Positions 21,246-32,578 of a stretch of 64,000 nucleotides of DNA are shown piece after piece; the stretch's first letter is position 1; every line of letters starts with the position of its first letter. Location: positions 11,723,001 to 11,787,000 of the forward strand of contig OX344765.1 of NCBI GenBank assembly GCA_947034895.1, read 5' to 3'. The translations under genes were made by a program, and so were the position numbers. Below the pieces are notes generated by a model. The model was not told the DNA's origin, did not search any database, and saw only the letters and a program-made list of their open reading frames with translations. Source of the stretch: Rhytidiadelphus loreus. Taxonomy: Eukaryota > Streptophyta > Bryopsida > Hypnales > Hylocomiaceae.

Positions 21246-24200
21246 ATGAGGTCAACGTCGCCGTCTCATTCTCCGTCCTCGTCTCGTTATGGAGCGCCGA
21301 GCAGGGAGCACACAGCTGCGCTTGAAGGTTTGGCTCGTCTCTCGACGGATGTGTTCAGTGAAAAGCCTTTTGCAGGGCTTGTAATATGTGTGACCGGCCT
21401 TTCGAAAGGTGATGATCTCTTCACGATTTTCCATTTAGTGAGAAAATTCCTGATTCTATTTGTCGGTAACTGTAGTTCAGTCGTCTGCTTGTTTTTCTGT
21501 AAGAACCTATTCGAATGAAATTGACATCCCCGCTATACTACAACTCTTTGGTACTCGTTTTTTCCGTCTTCTTCTAGTCCTTAATGTCTTTCTTGTGTCT
21601 TCAGAAAGAGTGTTAAGTTCTTGTTACAAGAGAGTGCATTGAGCGCAAGCATCACTAATGCGATGGTTGTCCTGGACTCCCTGGTAAAATGTTGGGAAGC
21701 CCAGCACCATGGTGTTGGTGTATACCGGCAAGCTTAATGAATATTTCGTTTAGTGTACATCAATTACAGTGTTTACTTCAAAGTAAATGTTAAGTTGCAG
21801 GTCTAAGATGCATGCCTCACATCTATGTTGTCTGTCGAGATGGCGCTAGAGTACAAGTGGCAGTATTGACACACTGATGTGTGCCTTTGTGATGCATTCT
21901 GAAAGAGCACGCTGAATTGGCTGTGGAGTGCAGAGGCCCGCAAACAAGTGCAAATGATGACTGAACGTATGGGTGGCCAGTACAGCCCAGACCTCCACGT
22001 GAACTGCACTCATCTTGTTGTTCAAATATCCTTTTGTGTCTGCTACTGCACTGTGTATTCCTTATTATTGCAGAGACTTTGTGATTTTGATGAGCAGCTC
22101 ACTGTTGTAGACATCATGTGATAGTATACCTCCTCCGTACATTAGGTTCTGCTTTTTGGAGACAAGAATGTCGTCAGGTTGAGTCTCAGATTATCAGGAC
22201 TTGTCACTTGATTACTTCGGAAAGTCGATAGCTTCCTTGACTTCATGCACAGTTGCAGCGGTCGAAAATTTGAGCATGCTCTGAAGCATGGATTGCACAG
22301 AGGCTTATATGTTGTCACGTTGCCGTGGTTCTTAAATTCTGCAAAACAATTTGGTATGCCTCATAATGTCCTCGCTGACCTCTTTTTCAAAAATATTCTT
22401 TGACAGTGTCTCTTTTTCGTTTTTTCTGAGGCTCTTCTCCCAGAATCTTCCAGCATAAAGCTTTGGTCATATCTGAGTCTTATTCACAACTGAAAGACCT
22501 TTCGTCTCTACTATCTTTGCTTAGCTCAAGATATTCCCATACGCTTAGTTGTGAAGATCAGAAGTAGTGTCGTGGCTATCCAGTTGCATCACGAACGCAA
22601 GTTCCCCACTAAATTTTTCGTCATTGTTTCGCAGAGCGCTTAGACGAAGATCTATATAGCGTACAAAAGAGTATCCCGGATGCATTTACTCCTGAAAAAT
22701 TCTCCGACGCGATTGCTAGTAGCAGCTGGCAAAATTCGTGCATACCGGCTAATTGTGACATGAGAACTACTTACAGGCAGAACAATAACGCATCAAAACC
22801 AAAGAGCACTGGAGGGTCAATAAAAACTTCAACAAGCACGCCGCGAACGCCACACTCTACTCGTACAATCCAGACGTCGAACACAAATACAGCTCTTTCA
22901 GGGGCTAGGTTTTACATAGATCCAGATCTCTCAGATGATTTACAATCTAAGGTAAATTGAGCAGTTTTTATGGTCCTTGAGGTTTCTATATGTTTGTATT
23001 AGCGTTGTTATCGTGCAACTGATTTGTCCTAAAAGTAACCTCGTTGTATTTATAGTGATAGACTGTTTTGAACTTAGTCTCTCCAACCATTTTCTTTGAA
23101 TTTAATACAGGAATCATATTTATGTCTACTGACATAGATATTAACAGGTTCTAGAGGCAGTCGATTCATGGGGTGCAACTTGTGTGGAGATCTGGTCCAA
23201 GAACAACAACACGACTCATGTTGTTTGTGATCCAAACTCTCTTTCCAAATACATTGGTCTCAACCTTCATCTTGTCTCTGTAAGTGACTCTCCTATGTTT
23301 TTTTCTTTGGATCTTTCATAAGAAAAATCTCAGCGTCAGGAAATATCTTTGTTTTCATTCAAATCCAAAGTTTTCAACATAAAGTCACGTTAAGTATTCT
23401 TCTTTTCTTTTCATTGACGAGCGTGTTGTATTGAACATTGGTTAGACATCATCTTTTGTCACACGTGTGCTAGGAAGAAGCTTTACCTCCGTGCATGTCA
23501 GAGCTCCAGAGCACCTGTTCCTTCATTATTTAAGTAAATACTTATGTTTTTATTTTGAAAAGCATATTATAATATTTGTAAGTGGTAGTGCCCATTCAGG
23601 AGTTTTTAATAGAGGATCATGCTAATGCGTAACGTGTATCATCCTTTGCAGCCTATGTGGGTTCTTTCTGCTCGGGATGGCTTCCCATTACGATGTGTTC
23701 AATATTCAGCCGATCTTGCGAGAAATGTGGCTGACCTTCTTCTATTTGGAAAGGACAGTGGTTCCCTGCCTAAGGTTCGTTGTATGTGTTTCTTACTTGA
23801 TGTTGTGGGCGTCCTTTAGACTTTACATTATTAGAACAGTTGTTGCCTAGAATTTTGGTAATTTAGGTTATAAAAATTCTTACAGTAGTGAATCTTAGAG
23901 TTAACCAGTCCTTAACCTCCAAATCAATACAAGTGGTTTGCTTCTGTTCTGTGATGCGTAAAAATGAAAGTAACTTATAACTGAGACTCATTGTAGTTCA
24001 TTATTAGGTTGAACCCCATCTCATTGGAGGAGTCTGTGCATGCTCTGTGTCAGGGTTCTATCAACTCCAATGGAAGGCCTGCCAATACCAGAACGGCAGA
24101 TGATCACTTGCAAGATCGTCAAGAGAAGGCCACGGCAGCAAAGGCAGGAGTGCGCCGGAGACGAGGTCCTCGAATGCAGGTAAATCTGTAGAAACTTTTC

Positions 24201-25489
24201 GGGAATCTGCACCTTTCTCTTGGAACTTGTGATTGCAAATAAGTTATCCAGAAGAAGACTGTGCGCAATGAACCTGACGCATGTTCAAACCTTTCTTTGT
24301 AGTGTATTCTACTCCTAAAAAATTGTTATGTGTTGTAAATATAAGACTTTTGGTACAACTTTCCCTTTTTTTCTACATATCCGTTGCCTGACTGTCACTT
24401 TTACACAGCCATGTAGGACCCTTCCTCGACCCATCACACCAACTTCCCTCCTGGACTCCATATGTTGGGTTGTGACGGACACACCTAGAGCTGCGGAAGT
24501 ATACACGGATAGCTCAGGCAAGGTTATCGTTGAAAATAGTGAACCGGGAAATGGTTACGAGGATGACAATGATCATTATCGGGAGCCTGGGAACAAAGTC
24601 TTTGACAAGGAATTTTACACAAGGGCTTTGAGTGAAAGGTAAATCAGTCATGCTCACATTGTAGGGTTGGTTGGGTGAAAAAATGTTACAAAGACGTCTC
24701 AACTAGAGAAACTCTGTTTGAAAATCGAGACACCTTGATGCGATATCAGGAAACTGTTTATTTCTACCTCTTTGTGGCGTTCTTTCTATATGCCACCTCT
24801 AACAATTAATGAATGTCCATGTGTAGTGAAATGCGGGAGATTGTGTTCAGAGGTGCCTTTTTGACAATATTATTTCCCATCGACCGTTTTTCTGAGCTGG
24901 GTCCTTCTTCTCGGACATTTTATAGCGAGGGAGGGTTCTGTAGGGAGAAACTTCTTGAGTTGATTCACGCTTTTTATCAGGTAATATTTTGCAGCTGTAT
25001 CATAGCATAAACCTTCGCTGCTTTGTTGGCACTATTGCCTGTGGAGTCGCATCCCTAGGCTTGGAATGTTTTTCAGCCATTAATCTGGGGGAATTGAATT
25101 TATCCCAATAAATATTCATCTACAAAGTTTGTCCGAGCGATGATGTTGTGTGTGACGGAGTTAGTAACCGAATAATATTTTACAAAAATCCTGAATATAT
25201 GCTGCATCTTTCTCTTAATGCCCATTCTTGACGGGACCTTGTAGCTCACATGCTCTTTGTTATGGATTAGGAATACATGTCACCAGATGACATCGATGCT
25301 GCAATTCACACGGATTCTAAGCATGCTGATCGACTGCGAACAGTGTACACCTCGAAAGAGGTTGACGAGCTTGGTTATGTTCCAATGCTGCGGGTTGAGT
25401 TCCTCGGTAGTCGGCGACAGTTTGAAGGTTTGAAGAGGATTGGCCAGGAACCAACAAGTCATATGTACAACCTCTGCTTGGGTTCTTGA
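21246..25489 (+). CDS. BRCT-domain protein, TopBP1/MEI1-like (about 571 aa, 10 exons)
   Basis: Exons that join in phase are 21246-21408, 21934-22025, 22251-22353, 22635-22951, 23148-23279, 23652-23774, 23997-24179, 24409-24638, 24827-24980 and 25271-25489 (TGA). Residues 41-120 form a BRCT repeat: FAGLVICVTGLSK, then ERMGGQYSPDLHVNCTHLVV, GRKFEHALKHG and YVVTLPWFLNS. A second lies at about 207-300: SGARFYIDPDLSDDL, WGATCVEIWS, THVVCD and MWVLSARDG. BRCT modules bind phosphopeptides in DNA-damage and meiotic checkpoint complexes. A Ser/Thr/Pro-rich linker lies between them. The C-terminus (IHTDSKHADRLRTVY, EFLGSRRQFEGLKR) looks conserved, and I associate it with plant TopBP1-type MEI1. Intron 2 is AT-AC. 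The start of exon 7 is uncertain: the stronger AG at 24007 is out of phase and 23996 is used here. It is shorter than most TopBP1 relatives. Confidence 0.8.
22026..22250 (+). other. U12-type AT-AC intron in the BRCT gene
   Basis: The intron begins ATATCCTTTT, the consensus minor-spliceosome donor. It carries TTCCTTGAC at 22233-22241, a consensus U12 branch site, and ends in AC 10 bases after the branch adenosine. Splicing at these sites joins ...HLVVQ to SCSGRKFEHALKHG in frame; no GT-AG pair nearby gives the needed phase. Confidence 0.88.
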
Positions 25490-26563
25490 CGCTGCCTATT
25501 TTTTGTAATAACTCTTTCCTATTGCGTCAAATACTGGTATGTGATTCTGCTCTGAAAGAGAAAGTTCGCGTGTAGATACTTATCCTCTAAAGAGGGCTGT
25601 GTTACGTCTTCAGGACTCAAAATAAGAGCTCTTGTCAGAAGCAGGAAATGCAATTGTGCTACACTTCAGATGTTTCAATGTACTCGTGCTACATTTGGTT
25701 CCTGTGGATATCGAGTACCAGAGTGACAAATTCTGGTCGGGGGTCTTGAAACACGGTTTTCTTTGAAATTGAGCTGCTTTAGAAAGCCCTAGTCTAAAAG
25801 CGGGCATTTCATGTTGTGATTTCGAGATTTGCATCTGCAGGAAAAATCGTTGATGATTGCCGAGAACGTGAGTTTCCTCGAGAATCTTTACATCGGTTCT
25901 GGTTATCAGATTTGTCTTGCCTTCGGCTGGACTCACTGGAGTCGCCAACATTGTCCTTTCGGTTCGAGTTTAGGCCAAACACTTCATATTTTTATAGCCT
26001 CCGTGGTCACTGTGATTTAGCACCAGCCACGGATTCTACCATCGGTTGAGTAGTTCTGTGCACTGCTGTTTTGGAGAACGCCATGAGATTCTTGAATACC
26101 CGACTTACGGTTCCTTACAAGATGCCATTTGTGCTCAAAGATGCTCTTGTGACTTCTACATGCACGGGTTTTTATTTCATTTGCTTTGGAGACTCAGAAA
26201 GGGATCGTCACTGGAGTGATGAAGTTGTTTTTATACTTGGACATGCTGAAAGTCTGAAACATGCAAAAAAAGGAAGAGAAGTCAATTTTGAATGGATCTT
26301 TCTGGAACTCGCTATGGGCATATATGCTCGTGGGATTATTAATTTTTTTCCAATTCAGTGCCCAGATCAAATGTTATGTTGCCCGAAGTTTTCTTATGCA
26401 AAGTAGGCAACTTCGGGAAGCATGTTCAAATTCCTAATGTACCTCTAAAATTTGGCAGTATTTAGCTAATATGATATAGGGTATAGCTGGAAAAGAAAAC
26501 CCCATATGTAGTGCAAAAATCTCAATCTAGGAGGGGTTAAAGTCTGCTGGCCCTATTGGGCAA
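25490..26563. other. 3' flank of the BRCT gene
   Basis: GC content falls gradually after 25489. ORFs at 25816-26049 and 26071-26406 are open but unrecognised; they may be 3' UTR or decayed sequence. Confidence 0.4.
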
Positions 26564-26798
26564 GGCCAGGGTGAACTGACCCCCTCATTGTCCTGGCTAG
26601 GGGTTATTGTGAAAAAAGCCCCCTAATTTATGCTGTGATTTTTCTAGTTTCTACACCTCTCCTAGCTAATTAGGGGTCATTGATTGCAAATCAGAATTCA
26701 GAATTTGCAAATTTTATCATCTGATTGCAAATACAAAATTCCACAGTGTTTTCCCCAGGGGTAAAACGGGGCAATGAGGGGGTCAATTCACCCTGGCC
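26564..26798 (+). mobile_element. MULE-like MITE, GGCCAGGGTGAA family, copy F (best preserved)
   Basis: The left end is GGCCAGGGTGAACTGACCCC and the right end GGGGTCAATTCACCCTGGCC, inverted relative to each other. Flanking 9-mers ATTGGGCAA (26555-26563) and ATTAGGCAA (26799-26807) differ at one base, a Mutator-type target duplication. It is 235 bases long with no ORF. Confidence 0.75.
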
Positions 26799-27305
26799 AT
26801 TAGGCAAGGTCGGAAAATAAGTTTTTCTTCAAACTTCAAAGTCTATAATCTTTCAATGTGTGGTCAAAGTTTTTGAATTCCCACACATTCCCTTAGTAGT
26901 CTAATACAAATTTATACAATTAACATTTCTTTAAAAACTACATTATTCATTTTTTTCTCATTGCCCTAAAAAGTGAAAGTGACAGTTTTTGACAATCTAT
27001 GCATGAAATGTGCTTCAATCCTTTACTATAGGTGTTAACCCTAGAATATGTAGAATCATTATAGAAGTGGACAAGGGTCAAAATGTGGATGAATTTTGGT
27101 GAACATTATTTTGAAACTATTGCACACGATGGAAGAAGTAATTGTAGGATCTCATGTGTCATTGTTAAAGTTTTGGAAGTCCGATTCGGCTCATCTTTGA
27201 GTAATTTGTTTGGGAGTATTGGTAGACTATCGATTTTGTTGGCTACCCATTTAGGTCTACCCATTTAGTGATCATATAGCAAAATCGTACTCCTAATACT
27301 TTATG

Positions 27306-27425
27306 CTAGAAAAGCTTCCAAGTAGGGTGGATTTTGCAACATGGTTCTATTAGTTGGCTCACCTTTTGGTCTCACCAACAACCTCATTGTGCTAGAGAAT
27401 CCGTCCTACTTGGAAGCTTTTCTAG
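27306..27425. repeat. long hairpin (about 120 nt foldback)
   Basis: The first 21 bases, CTAGAAAAGCTTCCAAGTAG plus G, are perfectly complementary to the last 21. Pairing continues with a few mismatches through GGTGGATT/AATCCGTC and, after a small internal loop, GTTGG/CCAAC near a short apical loop. It could be a miniature foldback element or a MIRNA-like precursor. It is not part of any other repeat I can see here. Confidence 0.7.
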
Positions 27426-28563
27426 TACAATGAAATTATTGAAATCTGAAGTAGAATTTTGAAGATTGTCTATGTCCTTTAAGATAATAATTTTATTGAT
27501 TGATTTGCAAAGTTGACCTCAATAGGCAAGTCGAAGGCTGTGAATACATGAAATCATGATGGCCACATAAATGGTGGGAAATACCAGGAATGATTTACGC
27601 ACAAGAACATATTCAATTTAGTAGGTCTTGCAATGAACATGCCTTTGAGAAGAGAACAAGGATTAGTGATTTTGTAGTGGCCTAGGACATGCTAGAAATG
27701 CTTGATTGGGAATAAATGAGAGCCTATGCTACCTGTCCATAGACACAGTTGTCAATGGCAAAGTGAACAAAATAGTACAAAATTATATACTACTTGAGAA
27801 GGTGATGTCAGTCATTGTGATGAGTCACATTCTCTTGGTTATAGGAATTCTCACATTCTACACTAAGGAAGGCAAAAACTAGCGTTGTGGTGCTATAGAG
27901 GCTATTCACAATTGCTATGAAGATTGCCGTGATGTAGAGGTACTCAAAGCTATTGTACTCAAGTCAATCATAAAGGAATTTCATAACAAATTTCATAAAA
28001 TTCCATACAATGCTACAAATTAGGCTTGCATTATCCAAATATTTAATGTGAAAATATCGTAGTGTTGGTGATGGCTACAACAAGTTATTTATAAGACAAT
28101 GACCTCCAAAATTGTGCAACCTCTACTCAATATAGCAAATGCGCTAGACTTCTTGGTTTCTTTATAGCAACATTCATCATTGTCTTGGCATTTCTATCAT
28201 CATGATCAAGTTGTTGTGCATTCTCGAACTTCCCACACTGCGGTCTGTCATGGCCAATGTGCTTTGGCTGCCTAATTGATATTTGACTAACTACAAAAAC
28301 AACAAATTCATAGTAAGAAATTAGAGCTAAAATCCACGAATGCTTTTGGCAAGGGGAGAAGCCTACAACACTCGTTGGGTTAGATAGCTTTCATGTGGAA
28401 GAGTAGGTCAATCTTCTACGGGTTATAGTGCAATAGAAACATCAAAGTAGGAAAATTCTACCACCCCCATGGACCTTTGTAGACCAAAAACTTCTTTGAA
28501 CATAGATGTGTATCTAACATGGTTACTATGTTAGTGACTTCCGTTGCCCTTCATTACAAATAC

Positions 28564-28700
28564 CACTATAAGAAAACCGTGTTTTAGGTAATGTTTAATA
28601 TAACAATTGATGTTTAAGTTGATGGAATTTTGGTAATGTTAAATCAAACAACATGTTTTTATGTCAACAATGATGTCCAATGTAACCACACATCTACATT
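28564..28700 (+). mobile_element. solo CACTA-type terminus
   Basis: CACTATAAGAAAACCGTGTT with TTTTAGGTAATG matches the style of the 59994-60836 CACTA element, including an internal ATGTTTTTATGTCAACA word present in both. No matching right end (TAGTG) is seen before 28869, so this is a truncated end. Confidence 0.5.
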
Positions 28701-28868
28701 TCTTTTCATTTATTAAGTTTTCATTCTTCACATTCCCCTAGGCAATGTTCTCAATTCTCGAAAATTTATAAATGACATATCCACCCTTTTTTTCAAGAAC
28801 AACGAAGGTATTACCTCAAACCCATTCCCTATTGCCCTAGTAACATTTGTGGCCCCTCAAAGCTCATT

Positions 28869-28920
28869 TTAACCCTTTAGTGACCGGTCGACCTATTTCA
28901 GGTCGATTTTGTCACTTTTT
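28869..28920. repeat. left end of the piggyBac element (TTAA, TIR, palindrome)
   Basis: TTAA is followed by the 14-bp TIR. From 28882 the sequence GTGACCGGTCGACC, a 7-base spacer and GGTCGATTTTGTCAC fold into a stem. Such subterminal repeats are typical transposase-binding regions; binding here is inferred. Confidence 0.75.
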
Positions 28921-29281
28921 TTAATTTTGCAAGTCCCAATATATCATGTTTGGGAAAACTTAAAAAATAACGGTGGTGCAACTTCTTCATGCAATGAGAA
29001 CAAGCCCGCTTACACAGGTATGTGAGTTGTAACACAACTTGTGTGATCATGCAAACACAAATGAGCTGGCCGTTCGTATGTGCAGTGTCAAAAAGAAATA
29101 CTGTTCCAATGTAAAGGACGTGCCAGGATACGTGCGAAGTAGGGCCAATTTAAGTGTGAACAGGGTTTGGAGGGCATTGGGAATGGCAATTCGTTCCCAA
29201 CAACAACTGCCCACCTGTACAAGTAATGGACTACACGCTGCTGAACTTTTCTTGAGTATAGTTGATTTGTAGGCGGTTGGA

Positions 29282-29698
29282 ATGCGGCGCTGTGATCGTG
29301 GCCAACATGCTTATAGAAGGACAACTATGGCACCAACAACTAGAAATGCAGGGCAAGTTCTTGATACATGGCCAGATCCACCGGAGACGCTCAACGGAGA
29401 TGCACAAGCAATTGCTATCCTGCAACAGTTTGGAGAGTCACGGGGAGCTACAAGGCGGGATTTGGCAATTATGCTTGCTTTGCTTCAGCGTGAATATTTG
29501 CTCTACATACCTATCCTACAAGGTGCTCAGGGGTTCACCAATTTCGGAGCTGTTACTAATTGCCAACTTCGGTGGGTGTTCCAAAAGCACTTGACGACAA
29601 TTCTGGGGTGGACTTACTGTCGAGAAGAAGGAGACCCGGAAGGAATCCTAGCCAACCTCAATGATGTCCTCCGGAGGCGAGTTTATCCAGGACCATGA
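29282..29698 (+). CDS. unrecognised ORF in the piggyBac element (138 aa)
   Basis: It is complete from ATG (29282) to TGA. A second in-frame ATG 15 codons in (MAPTTRNAGQVLDTW) could be the true start. The translation is not repetitive: an N-terminal Pro/Asp segment (DTWPDPPETLNGD), a helical middle (DLAIMLALLQREYLLYIPI) and a C-terminus LRRRVYPGP. No domain is recognised. It is co-oriented with the transposase and inside the TIRs, so it travels with the element. It could be an accessory protein, a captured host fragment, or an exon of a longer gene. Confidence 0.45.
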   Translation: MRRCDRGQHAYRRTTMAPTTRNAGQVLDTWPDPPETLNGDAQAIAILQQFGESRGATRRDLAIMLALLQREYLLYIPILQGAQGFTNFGAVTNCQLRWVFQKHLTTILGWTYCREEGDPEGILANLNDVLRRRVYPGP

Positions 29699-30250
29699 GT
29701 TCTGTTCACTTGCAGTTGTCGCCACATATTCAGAGATTGCAGAAAGGGGTGGACTCCGGGAGGGAGTATATGGAGACTGTGCAGAAGACTGTGAATCCCT
29801 ACGTGGAAGTATGGACGTTCTTCCAGTAGACATTGCTGGTTATTGAATTTTTCTCTTTCAACGGAGCTTTTGTTAGAATTAGGGTGCTCCAGGAGTTTTT
29901 CCAAGGCATTTTCGGTAGAGTCTTCATTTTCATTTTTTTGTTTGCGTTTGCCTTTGCATATTCCCATCTCCTAGAAACATGGTTGTGCTTGTGCTGGAAG
30001 AAATGAGAGTCGGCATGGTGCACACGGTCGTCCCACAATGGTGCCGCTGGTTAATTTTCAAAACCTCCGGCAACAGTTTGAACCTCAAATATCGAATGAT
30101 CACGGTGGCGTCTGGAGCTCTCCTTTCAGCATATCATTGAGAGTTCCTGGAGATGCTCTAAGCTGTGGTTTCAATTGTTTGAATGGAAGCAACAAGTTAT
30201 TGAATTTTCATGTTTTCGTTGGGCTTCTTGTAGAATTAGGATGTTCCAGG
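29680..30250. repeat. internal duplications in the piggyBac element
   Basis: GTTATTGAATTTT, TAGAATTAGG and TTCCAGGAG/CTCCAGGAG recur at 29840-29900 and 30195-30255 (about 355 apart). ACCATGAGTT then CACTTGCA/CACCTGCA and TCGCCA recur at 29690 and 30333. No function is visible. Confidence 0.5.
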
Positions 30251-30658
30251 AGGTCTTGATGATCAGCTTCACCCGCTTGGGTTAAAATAATTGTGACATG
30301 GACATCATGTGTAGTCTGCGAGTTAGGAGTGGACCATGAGTTGCATTCACCTGCAATCGTCGCCAATCACGTTGTGGCAGCTCCAGTGACACGCCCCCTC
30401 GAACGCGAAGTGAGACTCAAATTCAGCATCCTGTAAGCGTAGCCGCTTCTGTAGAACCTCGTGTGCGAATTCTTCCCCAACATCAGCCTTGGCAGGGGGG
30501 AGCACGCAATCCGGTGTCGCACTGTAAATGCGTACATAGTGTAAAAATGCATAGTAATACATTATTTCCATAGATTTGATTTTAATAATATAAAAATAAA
30601 GATGACATCATCCTTAGTAGCTTCAAGATGACGCCTTCTCATGATGACATGAGCCATC

Positions 30659-30666
30659 TATATAAG
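30659..30666 (+). promoter_or_regulatory. TATA box before the 153-aa ORF
   Basis: TATATAAG lies 70 bases before the ATG at 30736, a normal plant distance if transcription starts near 30690. It suggests that this ORF has its own promoter inside the element. Confidence 0.5.
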
Positions 30667-30735
30667 AATAGGTTATCATCTTAGAATGCCACCAAACTTG
30701 AAGTAGTTTCTTTATTGTATGTTATAGATTTCAGT

Positions 30736-31194
30736 ATGTCGAATTGGAGGGTTTTTTCTGAGTCTCAGGATGAGGAGCCTCTACCAGAATCGGAGTTTGA
30801 GTTTTCGTTATCTCAACTACCGGCTCAACCTCTTCAGCCGCTAGGTCTTTCATTATCGCACGAGCGTCCTCAAGATGAATCTGGGCCTTCTCGACCGCCA
30901 AAGCAACCCCGTGTGGAGCAGCGATGGCACGGGAACCTACAGCGTGGAGCTCGAGCACTAGTGATCCTGTTGCAGGTTGGGTGTGTTGAACCTGATACCC
31001 AAGAAGTGACATTCGAAGGGAGTTTTGAAGGTCTTAACGACGATCAATACTATTGTATGGTCAGGCCTATTAAAGGGAGTCGCGGTCACCAACGATGGTT
31101 AGAGGGGCCGGTCAATCCCTTGACAAAGGCGGATCGTGTTGAGTTTGTTGCTACTACCATCAAGCGAATTCTCAAGTTCTTGAAGATGGAGTGA
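30736..31194 (+). CDS. unrecognised ORF with TATA box in the piggyBac element (153 aa)
   Basis: It is complete from ATG to TGA with no internal stop. Residues 1-65 are acidic and Pro/Ser/Leu-rich (EEPLPESEFEFSLSQLPAQP, RPPKQPRVEQ), like an intrinsically disordered region. Residues 70-153 look globular: GARALVILLQVGCVEPD, FEGSFEGLNDDQYYCMVRP, then a basic C-terminus TTIKRILKFLKME. No known domain is seen, and neither piggyBac transposase nor host homology is apparent. Position, orientation and the TATA box suggest an expressed passenger gene. Confidence 0.55.
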   Translation: MSNWRVFSESQDEEPLPESEFEFSLSQLPAQPLQPLGLSLSHERPQDESGPSRPPKQPRVEQRWHGNLQRGARALVILLQVGCVEPDTQEVTFEGSFEGLNDDQYYCMVRPIKGSRGHQRWLEGPVNPLTKADRVEFVATTIKRILKFLKME

Positions 31195-31544
31195 AGTTTC
31201 TTTGAAGACTTTAGTTTTTACCTTTGAGAAGACATTTATTTTATGTTAGTTGTTTGTAGATTTCATTTTGGGTGTTGAAAATAGAGAAAGAAAAGATAGA
31301 AAGGAATTAATGAAATAGTTTTCCTTCTAGGTGAACTTGAAGTGAATTTTCTTTCTAAGATAAAGATAAAGAGATAGTTGTGGGGTCAAATAAGGGCTCA
31401 ATTATTGATGTGAGAGCTTTGGGAGTGAGTTAGGGGCTAACCCCACTTGTTTGTGTGGTTAGAGTAGAGATAAGGTGGAGAAAAAAGGGAACACTATTCA
31501 TCTTCTCTCCCGTTGTGAGTTTAGGAAGGCCCGAATGTTTGAGG

Positions 31545-32000
31545 GCCCATTGTGTTGTGAATTTGAAGTATTTTGAAATGAAATTTGGAGGTGTTGTGTA
31601 TCATGGTGTGTAGTTTCCAAATTGATCTCACTTGCTTGATTTGGAGTTGTGAAGCAAAAGTTGTGCTAGTTTGAGTGGAGGGAGGTTTGTTGCCTTTAAA
31701 AATTAAGAGGCAGAGACTTCGACCGACCATAAAAGACGGACAGGTTCTTGTTTTGCCATGAAATTTGAAGGGAGTGTAGGAAATTGTGTTAGATTTTCAT
31801 GAAGCTATCATTCGTTCTGTTTGGAGTTTGTATGAGAAAGTTGTGAGTGTGGAAGCGAAGGAAGGTCTGCTGCCTTTCCCTTCTCAAGGTCGAAACTTTG
31901 GATGGCCATAGAGGTTGGACAGAGTCTTAGAATTGTATGAAATTTAGAGGAGAAGTAGATGATTGTTTTAGCTTTCCGAAAAGCTATCATTTAGTTCATT
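31545..32000. repeat. tandem repeat in the piggyBac element, about 190-bp period
   Basis: Units near 31560, 31750 and 31935 share TGAAATTTG(G)AG, AGCTATCATT, TTTGGAGTT(T/G)G, AAGTTGTG and GAAGG/GGAGG then TGCCTTT. They lie between the 153-aa ORF and the 32579 frame. Confidence 0.6.
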
Positions 32001-32578
32001 TGGAGTTATAGATCAACAGAGACACTCATCCAAAGATCAGCTTGGGATTTGAAGTTGGAGTTGGAGTTGAAGGAGTTTGAAGACTTGTGTGTTTGTGTGT
32101 GTGTGGCTTGTGGCTTTGTAAATTTCATTTTATTGTTGCGGGCAGTTTGGTTCACACCAATACTAGCCTCATTTGGTGTTGTGGATGCGACGAAGTGGGG
32201 ATAATTGCCCACATGGTCGAGACTTTTATATTGTTCCCACTGGTGAGGCAAGTTTGCTGGTCACCGTGGGTTTGAAATTTAAGATCCAATCCCTCGGACG
32301 GCTCAGCTCGTGGTCTGACCGTCCCGTTTTACACGTCCGAAGCCTGTGGTTTCTTATCACCCTACCTTAACCCTTGACCTATTTAGAAACACAACAGGAT
32401 AGGACAATGAATAGCAGTTTGAAGATTTGAAGACTCAAAGATTTGAAGATTCGACAAGTTACAATTTATTTCATTCCCGAGCCATTTCTAGTCGCAGCCA
32501 GAATCCTCGTGATTTCCCGAGGCAAACTCTCTCCACACGACACCGGCGTGTAGAGCAATTCAGCGACGACCTGGAACT

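Larger units (their letters stand above)
26808..28868. other. AT-rich spacer left of the piggyBac element
   Basis: No coding region is supported. It contains a strong hairpin at 27306-27425 and a lone CACTA-type end at 28564. The rest looks like decayed repeat sequence. Confidence 0.5.
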
